Part shown: positions 28,581-38,375 of the stretch, one piece after another
How the letters are laid out: each line of letters starts with the position of its first letter
Position numbering within the stretch: position 1 is the stretch's first letter
DNA from: Actinomyces oris
GTDB taxonomy: Bacteria > Actinomycetota > Actinomycetes > Actinomycetales > Actinomycetaceae
Direction: 5' to 3'
Assembly (NCBI RefSeq): GCF_001937445.1
Contig: NZ_MSKS01000027.1
Span: 1 to 52,299, forward strand
DNA: 52,299 nucleotides
Made by a program: the position numbers and the translations under genes
Notes under the pieces: model-generated
Told to the model about the DNA's origin: nothing
The model's database searches: none
Seen by the model: only the letters and a program-made list of their open reading frames with translations

Positions 28581-29930
28581 TCAGTAGCGTCCGTACGAGT
28601 TCTCCAGCAGTGTCCGGAAGGAGTCGATCTCAACCTCAACCTTGCTGAATCCGCTGGTCACCTCGACTCCGTGGTCCCCGACCTGGAACAGGCGCATGAG
28701 GAACCCGTCGTTCGTGGTGCGTATCCCGTAGGGGAACCCATAGCGCTGCTCCAGGGCCTGGGCGATTCGCCAGGTGTAGTCGGCCACGTGGCGGTCGTCG
28801 AAGCGCAGCCGCTCCTCCTCATCCCCCTCAGGCTTAGTGACCACCTCGATGCCCCAGGTGCCGGAGAATCGCGATTTCTCCGCGAGCCAGCCGTCTCCGC
28901 GCAGAATGGGGCGGTCCAACCTGATGCCCGGGCGGCCGCCGAGCCGCTTGAGGACGCTCGTGATGGCGGCGCCGTCGAGGACCTGCTCGACGACGGAGAG
29001 GATCTGGGGGATGGACAGTCCGATCCGCATCGGTACGACCTGCCAGTTCACCGGTGGCCGGTCGGGACCGGTGGGGGCGGGCGTGGAGGCGGCCAGCCTG
29101 CGAAGCTCGTCCATCGTCATTGCTGGCCTGGGCGAGTCCTTCCCCCGATCCTCCAGGAGGAACTCGATATCGTCCCTTTCCATATCGTTCTCGTCTCCGC
29201 TGGGGCTGGCGGCGATGAGACCATAGTCGCCGAAGCCCTCGGAGCCGGCGAAGCGGATGTCCATGAGAGGGCGCCCACCGGCCAGGCCGGCGACGACGTC
29301 GCGCATACTGATCTGGCTTCGTTCGCTGCCGAGGAGGTTGCGGGGGATGAGGACCTCTTCCCCGGTGGACTCGACGGTGACCGTGAGGCCCTCGACCGTG
29401 CCGGCGAAGGAGACGAGCCCCAGGCCCGCGGCGCCCATGTCCCAGCGAAGGGTGAAGGGACGGCGCCACTGCGGCGGCATGAGAGCCAGGTTGTCGGGAA
29501 GGCCGCCGAGAGTCTTCGCCGTGGTCTCCTCGAACATCTCCCAGTTGACGACGTAGGCCTCTCCGGGGCCCCAGTCACTGACCGGCTCCCGTCCAAGTTC
29601 TACCGTCCATAAGTATGGATAGTCCTCGGCCTCGCCCCACTTGAAGCTCTGAAACTCGTCGGTATCGATGGGGTAGGCGGGGTTGTAGGAGTTGACAGTC
29701 AGCTCGTACTCGTCTCTCAACGGGCGATAGTCCGGCTCGATCTCGACGACCCGCTCCCCGACCCGCCAGCGGAAGAAGAGGTCCGGGCCGTAGACGGCGA
29801 AGGACTCGGTGCCCAGGATGTCGGCGGCGTCGAGCAGGAAGCGGTGCACGTCCGCCCCGGTCAGGGTGGTGCCCATCAGCGAGGCCACGCGGTTGGACAT
29901 CTCCACCTCGAGGTTCACGGTGCTGTTCAC
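28581..29930 (-). CDS. Unrecognised cytoplasmic protein, 449 residues
   Basis: There is no signal peptide or membrane segment. The N-terminal half is acidic, with many aromatic residues (SYNPAYPIDTDEFQSFKWGE). The C-terminal half contains LAEKSRFSGTWGIEV and RIAQALEQRYGFPYG. The layout suggests two related alpha/beta halves with Trp-rich strands. It is divergent from the gene at 30138, with about 200 bases between. I do not recognise a family. Confidence 0.6.
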   Translation of the reverse strand: MNSTVNLEVEMSNRVASLMGTTLTGADVHRFLLDAADILGTESFAVYGPDLFFRWRVGERVVEIEPDYRPLRDEYELTVNSYNPAYPIDTDEFQSFKWGEAEDYPYLWTVELGREPVSDWGPGEAYVVNWEMFEETTAKTLGGLPDNLALMPPQWRRPFTLRWDMGAAGLGLVSFAGTVEGLTVTVESTGEEVLIPRNLLGSERSQISMRDVVAGLAGGRPLMDIRFAGSEGFGDYGLIAASPSGDENDMERDDIEFLLEDRGKDSPRPAMTMDELRRLAASTPAPTGPDRPPVNWQVVPMRIGLSIPQILSVVEQVLDGAAITSVLKRLGGRPGIRLDRPILRGDGWLAEKSRFSGTWGIEVVTKPEGDEEERLRFDDRHVADYTWRIAQALEQRYGFPYGIRTTNDGFLMRLFQVGDHGVEVTSGFSKVEVEIDSFRTLLENSYGRY

Positions 29931-30137
29931 GTCTGTCCTCCGTCTGTTGCCCTGCCGAACGACTCACCCCAGCATATGCGTCATCTCGCGGATTCATCAG
30001 GGCCGGTCTCCCCATGGAAAGTGCCTGGCCCTGGGCTTCTGAGCAGTGGCCCAAGCATTTAGGCTGACCGCATTCGACGTCCACTGGACTCATGCGTCGG
30101 ACTTCTGCGAGAACCAGTGGGCAGAGTAGGGGAAGCA

Positions 30138-31463
30138 TTGGATAACAGCGAGTGGGTGACCCATGCGGGACATGACTGGAGGATCCTGAATCCAGGCCCG
30201 CAAGGTCCCGATCACCTGAGGGTCGGTATGACCCTCGACTACGGCCTCGTCGACGAGGGGCCGTCGCGGATCGGCACGCTGGCTCTGCTTTCGGCGGCGC
30301 TGAAAGCGGATCTTCAACGCTCCATCAACGTCAGGGACGCCCAGTCTCCCCCGCCCCTGGTCTCAGTGGACGTGGGGACCATCTCAACCACCGTCATGAT
30401 CGAGGGGCGGAGCCGAGCTGTCCTGGCAGCCTGGGACCGACTCGGTGGGCTCCTCGCCGCACCGGGCCTGACGGTACCGGCCGAACCGGCGCCCACTCCC
30501 AGGCCGGTCTGGCCTCAGGACCTGGCTGCCTACATCGGCGCCAATGCGCTGACGCTGGGCGACCTGCGCATTCGGGGACCGCGGAACCTCGACGTCGCCG
30601 ACGCTCTCCTGGCCCATGTGGCACCCGCAGCCTGCCGGGTTCGCCACACCTTCGTCACCGACGACCCGCGCGCCGTCGGCACCGGGTGGAGTGGACAACC
30701 GTCCTACGGCGTCGCTCCGGCGCGGCGACTCCTCGAGGCCTGCAGGCAGCCCACCCTGGTGCCTTGTGACCGGGACGGCGTCATCGTCTCCGTGGCCGTC
30801 CCCGCAGGGATGCGGGGACGCGCCGAGGTGGACTCCCTCAACCTGAGGATCGGGAACGCTCTGGCCGACCTCGACCACCACTCTCGGGTGCACCGGGAGC
30901 CGATCCCGCTGGGAAACCTTGACGTCGTCATCTTCTGCCTCGCCGATGAGGAAGCCGCCAGGGCCTGCCGACACCGCGTCCTGGAGCAGCTGCTCAACCG
31001 ACGGTCATACCCCGCCGGCGAGGATCTGGTGAACCGCCTCCACATCCCCCTGCGCGACGACACTGCGGACCTCCTCGATACCGGGTGCATCGACGTCAGG
31101 GAACCGTGGCTGCCCGACGATGCCAACAGCCTCCTGTGGGCCGATGCGCCCCCGGCGGATGACACCGGCTCGAGCCTCCACCACTCCGTTCACCTGACCG
31201 ACCATCTCATCGCCGAGGGGTTCTACCTGCGGACGTGTGACGCGGAGGGCAGGATGAGGAACGAGTGCATCGGGCAGGCCCATGTCGTCAGCCTCGACAA
31301 CCTCGCCGTCATCGTCCGGCAGACGCAGAACGTCGTCGAGTTCATCGACCACCAGCTCAACCGCGTGCCTCTGCCATGGCCGGACATCATCACCTCCCCG
31401 ACCTTCAAGGACGACCTCGGTCCCTACCTCGACGCACTCCCGCGCTACGTCCTGGAGAACTGA
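30138..31463 (+). CDS. Unrecognised protein, possibly M16-peptidase-like fold without active site
   Basis: This soluble protein of about 441 residues contains GTLALLSAALKADLQRSI near its start, similar in layout to the helix that carries the HxxEH zinc site in M16 peptidases. The zinc residues are absent. A second repeat-like half follows LPDDANSLLW. The TTG at 30138 has AGGGGA five bases upstream; a GTG at 30117 is an alternative. If the M16 resemblance is real, it would be an inactive M16-like scaffold. Low certainty on function; the gene itself is well supported by codon bias. Confidence 0.55.
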   Translation: MDNSEWVTHAGHDWRILNPGPQGPDHLRVGMTLDYGLVDEGPSRIGTLALLSAALKADLQRSINVRDAQSPPPLVSVDVGTISTTVMIEGRSRAVLAAWDRLGGLLAAPGLTVPAEPAPTPRPVWPQDLAAYIGANALTLGDLRIRGPRNLDVADALLAHVAPAACRVRHTFVTDDPRAVGTGWSGQPSYGVAPARRLLEACRQPTLVPCDRDGVIVSVAVPAGMRGRAEVDSLNLRIGNALADLDHHSRVHREPIPLGNLDVVIFCLADEEAARACRHRVLEQLLNRRSYPAGEDLVNRLHIPLRDDTADLLDTGCIDVREPWLPDDANSLLWADAPPADDTGSSLHHSVHLTDHLIAEGFYLRTCDAEGRMRNECIGQAHVVSLDNLAVIVRQTQNVVEFIDHQLNRVPLPWPDIITSPTFKDDLGPYLDALPRYVLEN

Positions 31464-31600
31464 TCGATCCGGGATTGAGGCGCAGCCGATCCGAGGAGAC
31501 CGCTCCACCAGTCCTCACCGCCGGACATATATGCCCTGCCGAACGTACAGTCCCCGCAGTTCCGGGCGTGGTTATGGCCTCCATCATCTAGGCTGTCGCC

Positions 31601-32926
31601 GTGAAGATCCTGCTCCTCGGCTCCGGCGCGCGCGAGCACGCCCTGGCCCGTGCCCTCGCCCGTGATCCGCAGACCGCTGAGCTCGTCGTCGCCCCTGGGA
31701 ACCCCGGCACGGCGGCCATTGCCACGAACCTCAACATCGACCCCAGCGTCCCCGAGGAAGTCGTGGCCCTGGCCACGCAGATGAAGGCCGACCTCGTCGT
31801 CGTCGGCCCCGAGGCGCCCCTGGTCGCCGGTGTCGCCGACGCCGTGCGCGACGCTGGGATCCCCTGCTTCGGTCCCAGCGCGGAGGCCGCCCGCCTGGAG
31901 GGCTCGAAGGCCTACGCCAAGGAGATCATGACCGCCGCGGGCGTCCCCACTGCCGAGGCGGCCGTGTGCACCACCGAGGCCGAGCTGACCGCCGCCCTGG
32001 ACCGCTTCGGGGCCCCCTACGTCGTCAAGGAGGACGGCCTGGCCGCCGGCAAGGGCGTCGTCGTCACCGACGAGCGCCCCGTCGCCCTGGCCCACGGACG
32101 CGCCTGCCTGACCCGCGGCAGCGGTCGCGTCGTCGTTGAGGACTACCTCGACGGCCCCGAGGCCTCCGTGTTCTGCGTGTGCGACGGCGCCACCGTCCGC
32201 CCCCTGGCCCCCGCCCAGGACTTCAAGCGGCTCCTCAACGACGACGCCGGCCCCAACACTGGCGGCATGGGCGCCTACTCGCCCCTGTCCTGGGCCCCGG
32301 CGGACCTCACCGAGCAGGTGGTGCGCGAGGTCGCCCAACCCGTCGTCGACGAGATGGCCCGCCGCGGCACCAGCTTCATCGGTCTGCTCTACTGTGGCCT
32401 GGCCCTGACCAGCCGCGGCCTGCGCGTCGTCGAGTTCAACGTCCGCTTCGGCGACCCCGAGACTCAGGCCGTCCTGGCCCGTCTGACCTCCTCCCTGCCC
32501 GAGCTGCTCCATGCCGCCGCCACCGGCCGCCTTGCCGAGGCCCCCGAGCCCACCTGGTCCGAGCAGAGCGCCGTCGACGTCGTCATCGCCGCCCCCGGCT
32601 ACCCCGGGACCGTCACCACCGGCGGCACCATCACCGGGATCGAGGCCGCCGAGGAGCTCGACGACGTCCACGTGCTGCACGCCGGCACTGGCACCACCGA
32701 GCGCGGGGAGCTGGTCGCCGTCGGCGGGCGGGTCCTGTCCGTCGTCGCCCTGGGGGCAACCCTCGAGGCGGCGCGGGAACGCGCCTACGAGGCCGTCGAG
32801 CGCATCAACCTTGAGGGTGCCCAGTACCGCACCGACATCGCCCAAGCGGCCAGTGAAGGCAGAGTTAGCAGCGTTGGCAGCGTCGGCAGCGTCGGTAGTG
32901 CTGCCAGCGCCGACGGGGCCGAGTAG
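31601..32926 (+). CDS. purD: Phosphoribosylamine-glycine ligase (GARS)
   Basis: This ATP-grasp enzyme ligates glycine to phosphoribosylamine, the second step of purine synthesis. The 441-residue product shows ILLLGSGAREHALA at the N-terminus, GPNTGGMGAYSP, and the metal-binding EFNVRFGDPETQ. The GTG start fits the conserved beginning (KILLLGSG). The last 20 residues are a Gly-Ser-Val repeat (SSVGSVGSVGSAAS) beyond the usual end, encoded by a short nucleotide repeat. It heads the purine cluster, 442 bases before purC. Confidence 0.96.
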   Translation: MKILLLGSGAREHALARALARDPQTAELVVAPGNPGTAAIATNLNIDPSVPEEVVALATQMKADLVVVGPEAPLVAGVADAVRDAGIPCFGPSAEAARLEGSKAYAKEIMTAAGVPTAEAAVCTTEAELTAALDRFGAPYVVKEDGLAAGKGVVVTDERPVALAHGRACLTRGSGRVVVEDYLDGPEASVFCVCDGATVRPLAPAQDFKRLLNDDAGPNTGGMGAYSPLSWAPADLTEQVVREVAQPVVDEMARRGTSFIGLLYCGLALTSRGLRVVEFNVRFGDPETQAVLARLTSSLPELLHAAATGRLAEAPEPTWSEQSAVDVVIAAPGYPGTVTTGGTITGIEAAEELDDVHVLHAGTGTTERGELVAVGGRVLSVVALGATLEAARERAYEAVERINLEGAQYRTDIAQAASEGRVSSVGSVGSVGSAASADGAE

Positions 32927-33368
32927 CTGAGTAGAGCCTCCTGACCGTCGCGACCACGGCGCGCGTCTCGCCGTGCGCTGAACCCTCCGGAAGGCCGCGC
33001 CGCCATACCCGGCCGCGGAGGCGGCGCGCGTGACGCACGCACTTCTTCCGAGACCAAACGCACACCGCTCGTCTCTTTCCTGAGGGAGTACTGCGACCCT
33101 TCGCCGGATGGTGAGGGGCGGATTCCGGCACCGGTGTTGACCCACATCAGTCCACTGCCTGACTGCTCGGAAGGGGCGGGAGGAGAGATCCGTTCCCATC
33201 CCGTCGGTGGGATTTGCTCCGGTCGCGCCCCGGCTCCCACCGACGGGCCGGCCCGGATGAATGGGCGTCATGGCGCGGCAAGCGGGCGGGCATCCAGTGG
33301 TGAGCCCTGCGGGCGACGCAGCGGCCCGGAATCGGACACAGGGTGCCCGCCGATGGCAGGATGGGGGT
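32927..33368. other. Intergenic region between purD and purC
   Basis: There is no convincing gene on either strand. The notable element is a 12-bp inverted repeat at 33200-33247 about 120 bases before purC. I see no match to a known purine riboswitch. Confidence 0.5.
33200..33247. repeat. Inverted repeat in the purC leader
   Basis: CCCGTCGGTGGG (33200-33211) is perfectly complementary to CCCACCGACGGG (33236-33247) across a 24-base spacer. It may be an attenuator-like or terminator stem before purC. Confidence 0.55.
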
Positions 33369-34319
33369 ATGACTCAGTCCGCGAGCTCCGCCTCAGTTGG
33401 TCCCAGTGCCTCAGCAGCCGGCTCCCGGCCCCCCGCCGTCCCCGGGTGGGCGCACCGCTCCAGCGGCAAGGTCCGGGACGTCTACGCCCCCACCTCCGAC
33501 GGCCCGTGGGGCGGGCAGGACGTGCTCCTCGTGGTCGCCTCGGACCGCATCAGCGCCTACGACCACATCCTGGCCACCCCGATCCCGGACAAGGGCAAGG
33601 TCCTCACCGCCCTGAGCGCCTGGTGGTTCGAGCGGCTCGCCGACGTCGTCCCGAGCCACCTCGTCTCCCTCGACGTCCCCGCCCAGGTCGCCGGACGCGC
33701 CATGATCTGCCGGCGGCTGGAGATGTACCCGGTGGAGTGCGTGGCCCGCGGCTACCTCACCGGCTCCGGCCTGGTCGAGTACCGCCAGGGCCGCTCCGTG
33801 TGCGGCGTCGCCCTGCCCGAGGGACTGACCGAGGCCTCCCGCCTGCCCGAGCCGATCTTCACCCCCGCCGCCAAGGCCGAGCTCGGGGAGCACGACGAGA
33901 ACGTCACCTTCGAGCGCGTCATCCAGATGGTGGGGGAGGGGCCCGCCACCGCCCTGCGCGAGACCACCCTGGCCCTCTACTCCCGGGCCGCCGAGATCGC
34001 CCGGGACCGCGGCATCATCCTGGCCGACACCAAGTTCGAGCTCGGCACCGACGCCGACGGCGAGCTGATCCTGGGCGACGAGGTCCTCACCCCCGACTCC
34101 TCCCGCTTCTGGCCCGCCGACGCCTGGGAGCCCGGCCGGGTCACCCCCTCCTTCGACAAGCAGTACGTGCGCGACTGGCTCACCTCCCCGGCCTCCGGCT
34201 GGGACCGGGACGGCGGCCAGGAGCCCCCCGCCCTGCCCGACGACGTCGTCGAACGGACCCGAGCCCGCTACCTCGAGGCCTACGAGCGGCTGACCGGCCA
34301 CCCCCTGGAGCTGTCATGA
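33369..34319 (+). CDS. purC: Phosphoribosylaminoimidazole-succinocarboxamide synthase
   Basis: This enzyme makes SAICAR from CAIR and aspartate with ATP. The 316-residue product contains [19 protein letters not shown] and DTKFELG, all family signatures. The ATG at 33369 gives a short Ala/Ser-rich lead before the conserved [15 protein letters not shown]. In-frame openings further upstream have no family similarity. Its stop overlaps the ATG of the next membrane protein (ATGA), so three genes from purC onward form an operon. Confidence 0.96.
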   Translation: MTQSASSASVGPSASAAGSRPPAVPGWAHRSSGKVRDVYAPTSDGPWGGQDVLLVVASDRISAYDHILATPIPDKGKVLTALSAWWFERLADVVPSHLVSLDVPAQVAGRAMICRRLEMYPVECVARGYLTGSGLVEYRQGRSVCGVALPEGLTEASRLPEPIFTPAAKAELGEHDENVTFERVIQMVGEGPATALRETTLALYSRAAEIARDRGIILADTKFELGTDADGELILGDEVLTPDSSRFWPADAWEPGRVTPSFDKQYVRDWLTSPASGWDRDGGQEPPALPDDVVERTRARYLEAYERLTGHPLELS

Positions 34320-34990
34320 CCACGACCTCACCCACGTCGGACCTCCCCGATACCGGGAGCACCGCCCGCGCCTTCAAACCGGGGCCGGGCTTCTACGTCC
34401 TGGTCGGCCTCATCGTCCTGACGATCGTGCTGGCGCTGTCGGCCGCCATCACCTCCGCCCTCGGGGCGGACGAGACCTCCCGCATCCTGGGCGGTATCGC
34501 CCTGGTCCTGGTGGGGCTGGGCATGCTCGCCTCCTTAAGGCTCTCCGCACGCTCCCTGGTGGTCAACGCCCCCCGCCTGCGCCTGGAGCGCAACCGGGTC
34601 CGCGCGGCCCAGGCCCGGCAGCTCAGCGAGTCCTCCAAGAAGGGGGGAAGCGGCAAGGGGGCCAAGGGCTCCCCGTCCTCGCAGCGGGGCCCAGGGGCCG
34701 ACGGCGCACGCCTGCCCGGCACCGATCTGGCAACGCTCACCGTGCCGGGAACCAAGGTGCTCGTGCCTGAGTCGACAGGTCGGCGTGAGCTGACCACCCT
34801 CGACGTGGTCTCGGGCCCCGTCACCACCGCACTGGCCGCGACGTCATTCGGGCGTGCGGCCGACGAGCGCCTGGCCGGGACCTCCACCGGCGAGACCCTC
34901 ATCCGTGTCGGCCAGCTCCTGCTCGGCGCCACCGGCTTCGTGCTCGTGGCCCTGGGGCTCGCCTCCATCCTGGGACAGGTGATCTCATGA
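34316..34990 (+). CDS. Small membrane protein in the pur operon
   Basis: This 224-residue protein has two N-terminal membrane helices ([20 protein letters not shown] and [18 protein letters not shown]), a Ser/Lys/Gly-rich linker, a polar domain and a C-terminal helix ([19 protein letters not shown]). Start and stop overlap the neighbours by four bases each. It is not a recognised purine enzyme. Confidence 0.75.
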   Translation: MTTTSPTSDLPDTGSTARAFKPGPGFYVLVGLIVLTIVLALSAAITSALGADETSRILGGIALVLVGLGMLASLRLSARSLVVNAPRLRLERNRVRAAQARQLSESSKKGGSGKGAKGSPSSQRGPGADGARLPGTDLATLTVPGTKVLVPESTGRRELTTLDVVSGPVTTALAATSFGRAADERLAGTSTGETLIRVGQLLLGATGFVLVALGLASILGQVIS

Positions 34991-36714
34991 CCCCTCGTGA
35001 CCGACGTCCCGACAACGAGCAGGGGCCCGTCAACTGGGGCATCATGCCCAAACGGACCCCACGACCGAAGAGCGCCTCCACCCGGCCCGGCGGCAGTGGC
35101 CTGCTTGAGGTCGTCCGCTCCGGCAACAACCCCGCCCCCACCGGCTCGGCTGCCTCGTCCACCTCGGGAGGCTCCGCGGCCTCCGGCGCCGGCTCGGTCG
35201 ACGGCTCCGCCGGCGCCCGCGAGGCGGGCGGCACGGGTGACGCGGCGGTCATGACGGAAGAGGACCTGCGCTCGGCCGCGGCCCAGGCCATCGCCTCAGG
35301 AACCGCTGACGCCGTCGACGCCGCCATCGCCATTGACCTGGCCGACGTGACCGACGACGACGCCGGCTGGGCCGACTCCGCCCTGTCCGCCGGCTCGCCC
35401 GCCTCCCCGGCCACCCTGCACGTTGACAGCCGCCCCTTCGACACCCCCGGGGGCCACGGTGAGCCCGACCCGACGGGTACCCCGGACCCGCTCCCCGCCA
35501 GCGCCGGCAGTGCCGCCGGCGCCCCCGGCTCCCCGACCCCCCAGCAGGAGCGGGCCGCCGCCGTCAGCGCCGACGGTCGCTCACCACGGCCCGTCGTGCG
35601 CCCCACCGCCGTCGAGGGACCGGGAAGCGCGCCCCAGACAGGAGCCACCACCACCCGCGTCTTCACCATCTCCCAGGGCAGGCCCGAGGCCGTGCCCAGC
35701 GGCGCCTCAACGGCTTCTGTGGCCTCCGCACCGCCGCCGGCGACCGCAGCACCGGCCGCGCCAGCAGCGCCGGCCGCGACCGCAGCGCAAGCCCCCGGCG
35801 TGGGAACCCCCTCCGCCCGCGGCCGCGGCTACCAGACGCGCCCCAGTGCTGCGTCCACTGCTCCCGCTGCGCCCACGAGCCCAGCGGCCCAGCCGCCCGA
35901 GGGCGAGGAGGACGACGCCGGCATCCTGGCCGAGTCCAGCGCCTGGGAAGCGGCCACCAACGCCCTGGACGCCGAGGAGATCCAGGCCCAGGGAGGCACC
36001 GACTGGGGTGTGGGACACGGCCCCGCCAAGGGGCGCGGCCCCCGCCGCCCCTCCTCGGGCACCGACTGGGGCGTGGGGCGCGGACGAGCCAAGAGCTCCA
36101 GCGCCCGGACCCGCTCCCCGTGGCCGGCAGCCGTGCGCCGCCAGCGCCTGGCCGGCGTGGCCTTCGCCCTGCTGGGGCTGGTCCTGGCCACCGCCTCGGC
36201 CATGAACCTGGCCCGCAACGCCGAAGCCGGCCACCCGTGGATCCCGCCGTGGCTCGTCGCGGTCCTCGGCGGGGCCGGGCTGGTGGCCGCCGCCGGCTAC
36301 CTCGCCTGGGCCGGAGGCACCCCGGTGCGCCGCGAGGCCGAGCGCTGGAAGCCCGGCGTGCTCGACGCCGCCGCCGGTCTGACCACCGGGTCCGTCAAGG
36401 TCCACGACCCCGCCCGGCTGGTGGCCCGCGCTCGCGGACCGCTCCTGCTGGGCACCTCCGAGCGCGGCGACGAGACGGCCCCCACCGTGGACTCCGGCCC
36501 CACGCCGGTCATGGGGACCTCCACCGTCGACCAGTCCATCCACGCCCCCGCCGGTGTCGCCGGCGCCGTGGGCGGGTTCATGCTCGCCAGCGCCGTGGTC
36601 TGCGCCGTCGTCGCCCTCATCCTGGGCTCCGCCTGGCTCATCGCCACCGCCGCCCTGACCCTGGGCGGAGTCCTGGCGATCCGGCTGGCCGGCGAGTGGC
36701 TCGGCCAGGTCTGA
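34987..36714 (+). CDS. Low-complexity membrane protein in the pur operon
   Basis: The 575-residue product has a long Ala/Pro/Ser/Gly-rich disordered N-terminal region of about 380 residues. It contains two copies of a GTDWGVG motif, followed by Arg/Lys-rich DNA-like sequence. Four C-terminal hydrophobic segments follow, including LAGVAFALLGLVLATASAM and AGAVGGFMLASAVVCAVVAL. It starts by ATGA overlap. Function is unknown; it may act together with the preceding gene. Confidence 0.72.
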   Translation: MTPRDRRPDNEQGPVNWGIMPKRTPRPKSASTRPGGSGLLEVVRSGNNPAPTGSAASSTSGGSAASGAGSVDGSAGAREAGGTGDAAVMTEEDLRSAAAQAIASGTADAVDAAIAIDLADVTDDDAGWADSALSAGSPASPATLHVDSRPFDTPGGHGEPDPTGTPDPLPASAGSAAGAPGSPTPQQERAAAVSADGRSPRPVVRPTAVEGPGSAPQTGATTTRVFTISQGRPEAVPSGASTASVASAPPPATAAPAAPAAPAATAAQAPGVGTPSARGRGYQTRPSAASTAPAAPTSPAAQPPEGEEDDAGILAESSAWEAATNALDAEEIQAQGGTDWGVGHGPAKGRGPRRPSSGTDWGVGRGRAKSSSARTRSPWPAAVRRQRLAGVAFALLGLVLATASAMNLARNAEAGHPWIPPWLVAVLGGAGLVAAAGYLAWAGGTPVRREAERWKPGVLDAAAGLTTGSVKVHDPARLVARARGPLLLGTSERGDETAPTVDSGPTPVMGTSTVDQSIHAPAGVAGAVGGFMLASAVVCAVVALILGSAWLIATAALTLGGVLAIRLAGEWLGQV

Positions 36715-36803
36715 GCCCGCGCGGGCCCGCCAGGTCACTGTCCCGGGCTGCATGCGGGTAGTCTTGGGCTGCGCACTCATCCCGCCTTATCCGAGGAGCA
36801 CCC

Positions 36804-37058
36804 ATGGGACGCATCGTCGTCGAGGTCATGCCCAAGCCCGAGATTCTTGACCCCCAGGGCAAGGCGGTGGTCGGAAGCCTTCCCCGCCTCGGATTCGAGC
36901 AGTTCACCGGTGTGCGTCAGGGCCGCCGCTTCGAGCTGACCGTGGACGGTCCCGTCACCGAGGAGCACCTGGCCGCCGCCCGCGAGGCCGCCGACACCCT
37001 CCTGTCCAACCCGATCATCGAGGACGTCGTCTCCGTCGCCGCCGACGAGGAGGCCTGA
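36804..37058 (+). CDS. purS: FGAM synthase subunit PurS
   Basis: This 84-residue subunit bridges PurQ and PurL in the formylglycinamidine synthase complex. The family pattern is clear: RIVVEVMPKPEILDPQGKAV, then GFEQFTGVRQGRRFEL, then VEDVVSVA-like NPIIEDVVSV at the end. It is followed four bases later by purQ. Confidence 0.95.
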   Translation: MGRIVVEVMPKPEILDPQGKAVVGSLPRLGFEQFTGVRQGRRFELTVDGPVTEEHLAAAREAADTLLSNPIIEDVVSVAADEEA

Positions 37059-37061
37059 GCC

Positions 37062-37784
37062 GTGAGTGAGTCGCCCAACAGCTCCCCCGCCGCCCGTATC
37101 GGCGTCATCACCTTCCCCGGGACCCTCGACGACGTCGACGCCGCCCGCGCCGTGCGCCTGGCCGGGGCCGAGGCGGTGAGCCTGTGGCACAAGGACGCCG
37201 ACCTGCGCGGGGTCGATGCCGTCGTCGTGCCCGGAGGCTTCTCCTACGGCGACTACCTTCGCTGCGGCGCCATCGCCCGCTTCGCCCCCGTCATGGAGGA
37301 GGTCGTGGCCGCCGCCGAGCGCGGCATGCCGGTGCTCGGCATCTGCAACGGCTTCCAGATCCTCGCTGAGGCCCACCTCCTGCCCGGCGCCCTCCTGCGC
37401 AACGCGAACCAGCGCTTCATCTGCGTCGAGCAGCGCCTGCGCGTGGAGAACACGCAGACCGCCTGGACCAATCGGTACGCGGAGGGGGAGGAGATCGTCG
37501 TCCCCATGAAGAACGGCGAGGGTAACTTCATCGCCTCCCCCGAGGAGCTCGACCGCCTCGAGGGGGAGGGACTCGTCGTCTTCCGCTACGTGGGCAACCC
37601 CAACGGCTCGGCCCGCGACATTGCCGGCGTGCGCAATGAGCGCGGCAACGTCGTCGGACTCATGCCCCACCCCGAGCACGCCGTGGAGCCCGGTTTCGGT
37701 CCCGGCTCACAGGCCGGCCCGCGCACCGGGACCGACGGCCTGGGAGTCTTCCGCTCCGCCATCGACTCGCTGCTGTCCGTCTGA
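37062..37784 (+). CDS. purQ: FGAM synthase subunit PurQ (glutaminase)
   Basis: This class I glutamine amidotransferase supplies ammonia to PurL. The 240-residue product has the nucleophile Cys95 in GICNGFQIL and the His203/Glu205 pair in PHPEHAVE. The GTG start immediately follows purS. Unusually, purL is not adjacent; it lies 2.9 kb away beyond two minus-strand genes. Confidence 0.96.
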   Translation: MSESPNSSPAARIGVITFPGTLDDVDAARAVRLAGAEAVSLWHKDADLRGVDAVVVPGGFSYGDYLRCGAIARFAPVMEEVVAAAERGMPVLGICNGFQILAEAHLLPGALLRNANQRFICVEQRLRVENTQTAWTNRYAEGEEIVVPMKNGEGNFIASPEELDRLEGEGLVVFRYVGNPNGSARDIAGVRNERGNVVGLMPHPEHAVEPGFGPGSQAGPRTGTDGLGVFRSAIDSLLSV

Positions 37785-38375
37785 GGTCGCCGGGCTCGCT
37801 CCGGCAGCGCCGCTTCTGACGGTCATCAGGGGGCGAGAACCAGAACACCCCGCTCCTCCGAGTTATCCACAGATCCGTGTCGGGCCTGTGTGGAACTGTG
37901 GAGAGGGCGGGGTGACTCCTTGCCCGGACCTCCTCGGAGCGGTCTTGTTCGAGTTGCACGACGATGAAGAGTGTGCTGTCGCCGTCGCCGGGGTCGTGGC
38001 TGTTGGAATCCCGGGGACAGGACCCGACTGATCGGCTAGTTTCCCTGTCTTTCCAGCCAAAACTCTGTCTATAGCGATGATGCCCCAAGGTGTGCGGGAG
38101 TGTTTGTGGGAAGCCTCCAGCATGATCGCTCACCCGGGTTGGAGGTCTCGAACGGGTCTTGTGCACAGGGGGAGTGGCGACATTCCACGAACCCACACAC
38201 CCCTGCACAAGCCTGTGGACACGACCTGTGGATAACTCCGCTCAGGGTGTGATGAAGCCCCTGGGCCGGCTCACCAACGCGCGGCTGTCAGCCACTCACT
38301 GGTCGCGGAGGTGCCTCCAGATGTGCTCGTCGGGCCGGGCCCCAAGAGGCCTGACGGCGGTCCTTGGAGGACCCC
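37785..38375. other. Intergenic region with perfect DnaA-box motifs
   Basis: I see no convincing gene in these 591 bases. Two exact TTATCCACA motifs lie at 37863-37871 (plus) and 38227-38235 (minus). Looser relatives occur between them, such as TTGTGCACA near 38158 and a GTGTCCACA on the minus strand near 38218. The density of TGTGGA/TCCACA words is unusual. Confidence 0.55.

Noticed and set aside
31445..33271. Long minus-strand frame across purD
   Set aside because: Shadow of purD with Gly/Asp/Val low complexity and no motif.
37785..38375. Chromosome origin of replication
   Set aside because: DnaA boxes are present but there is no dnaA, dnaN or rpmH and no AT-rich unwinding element.
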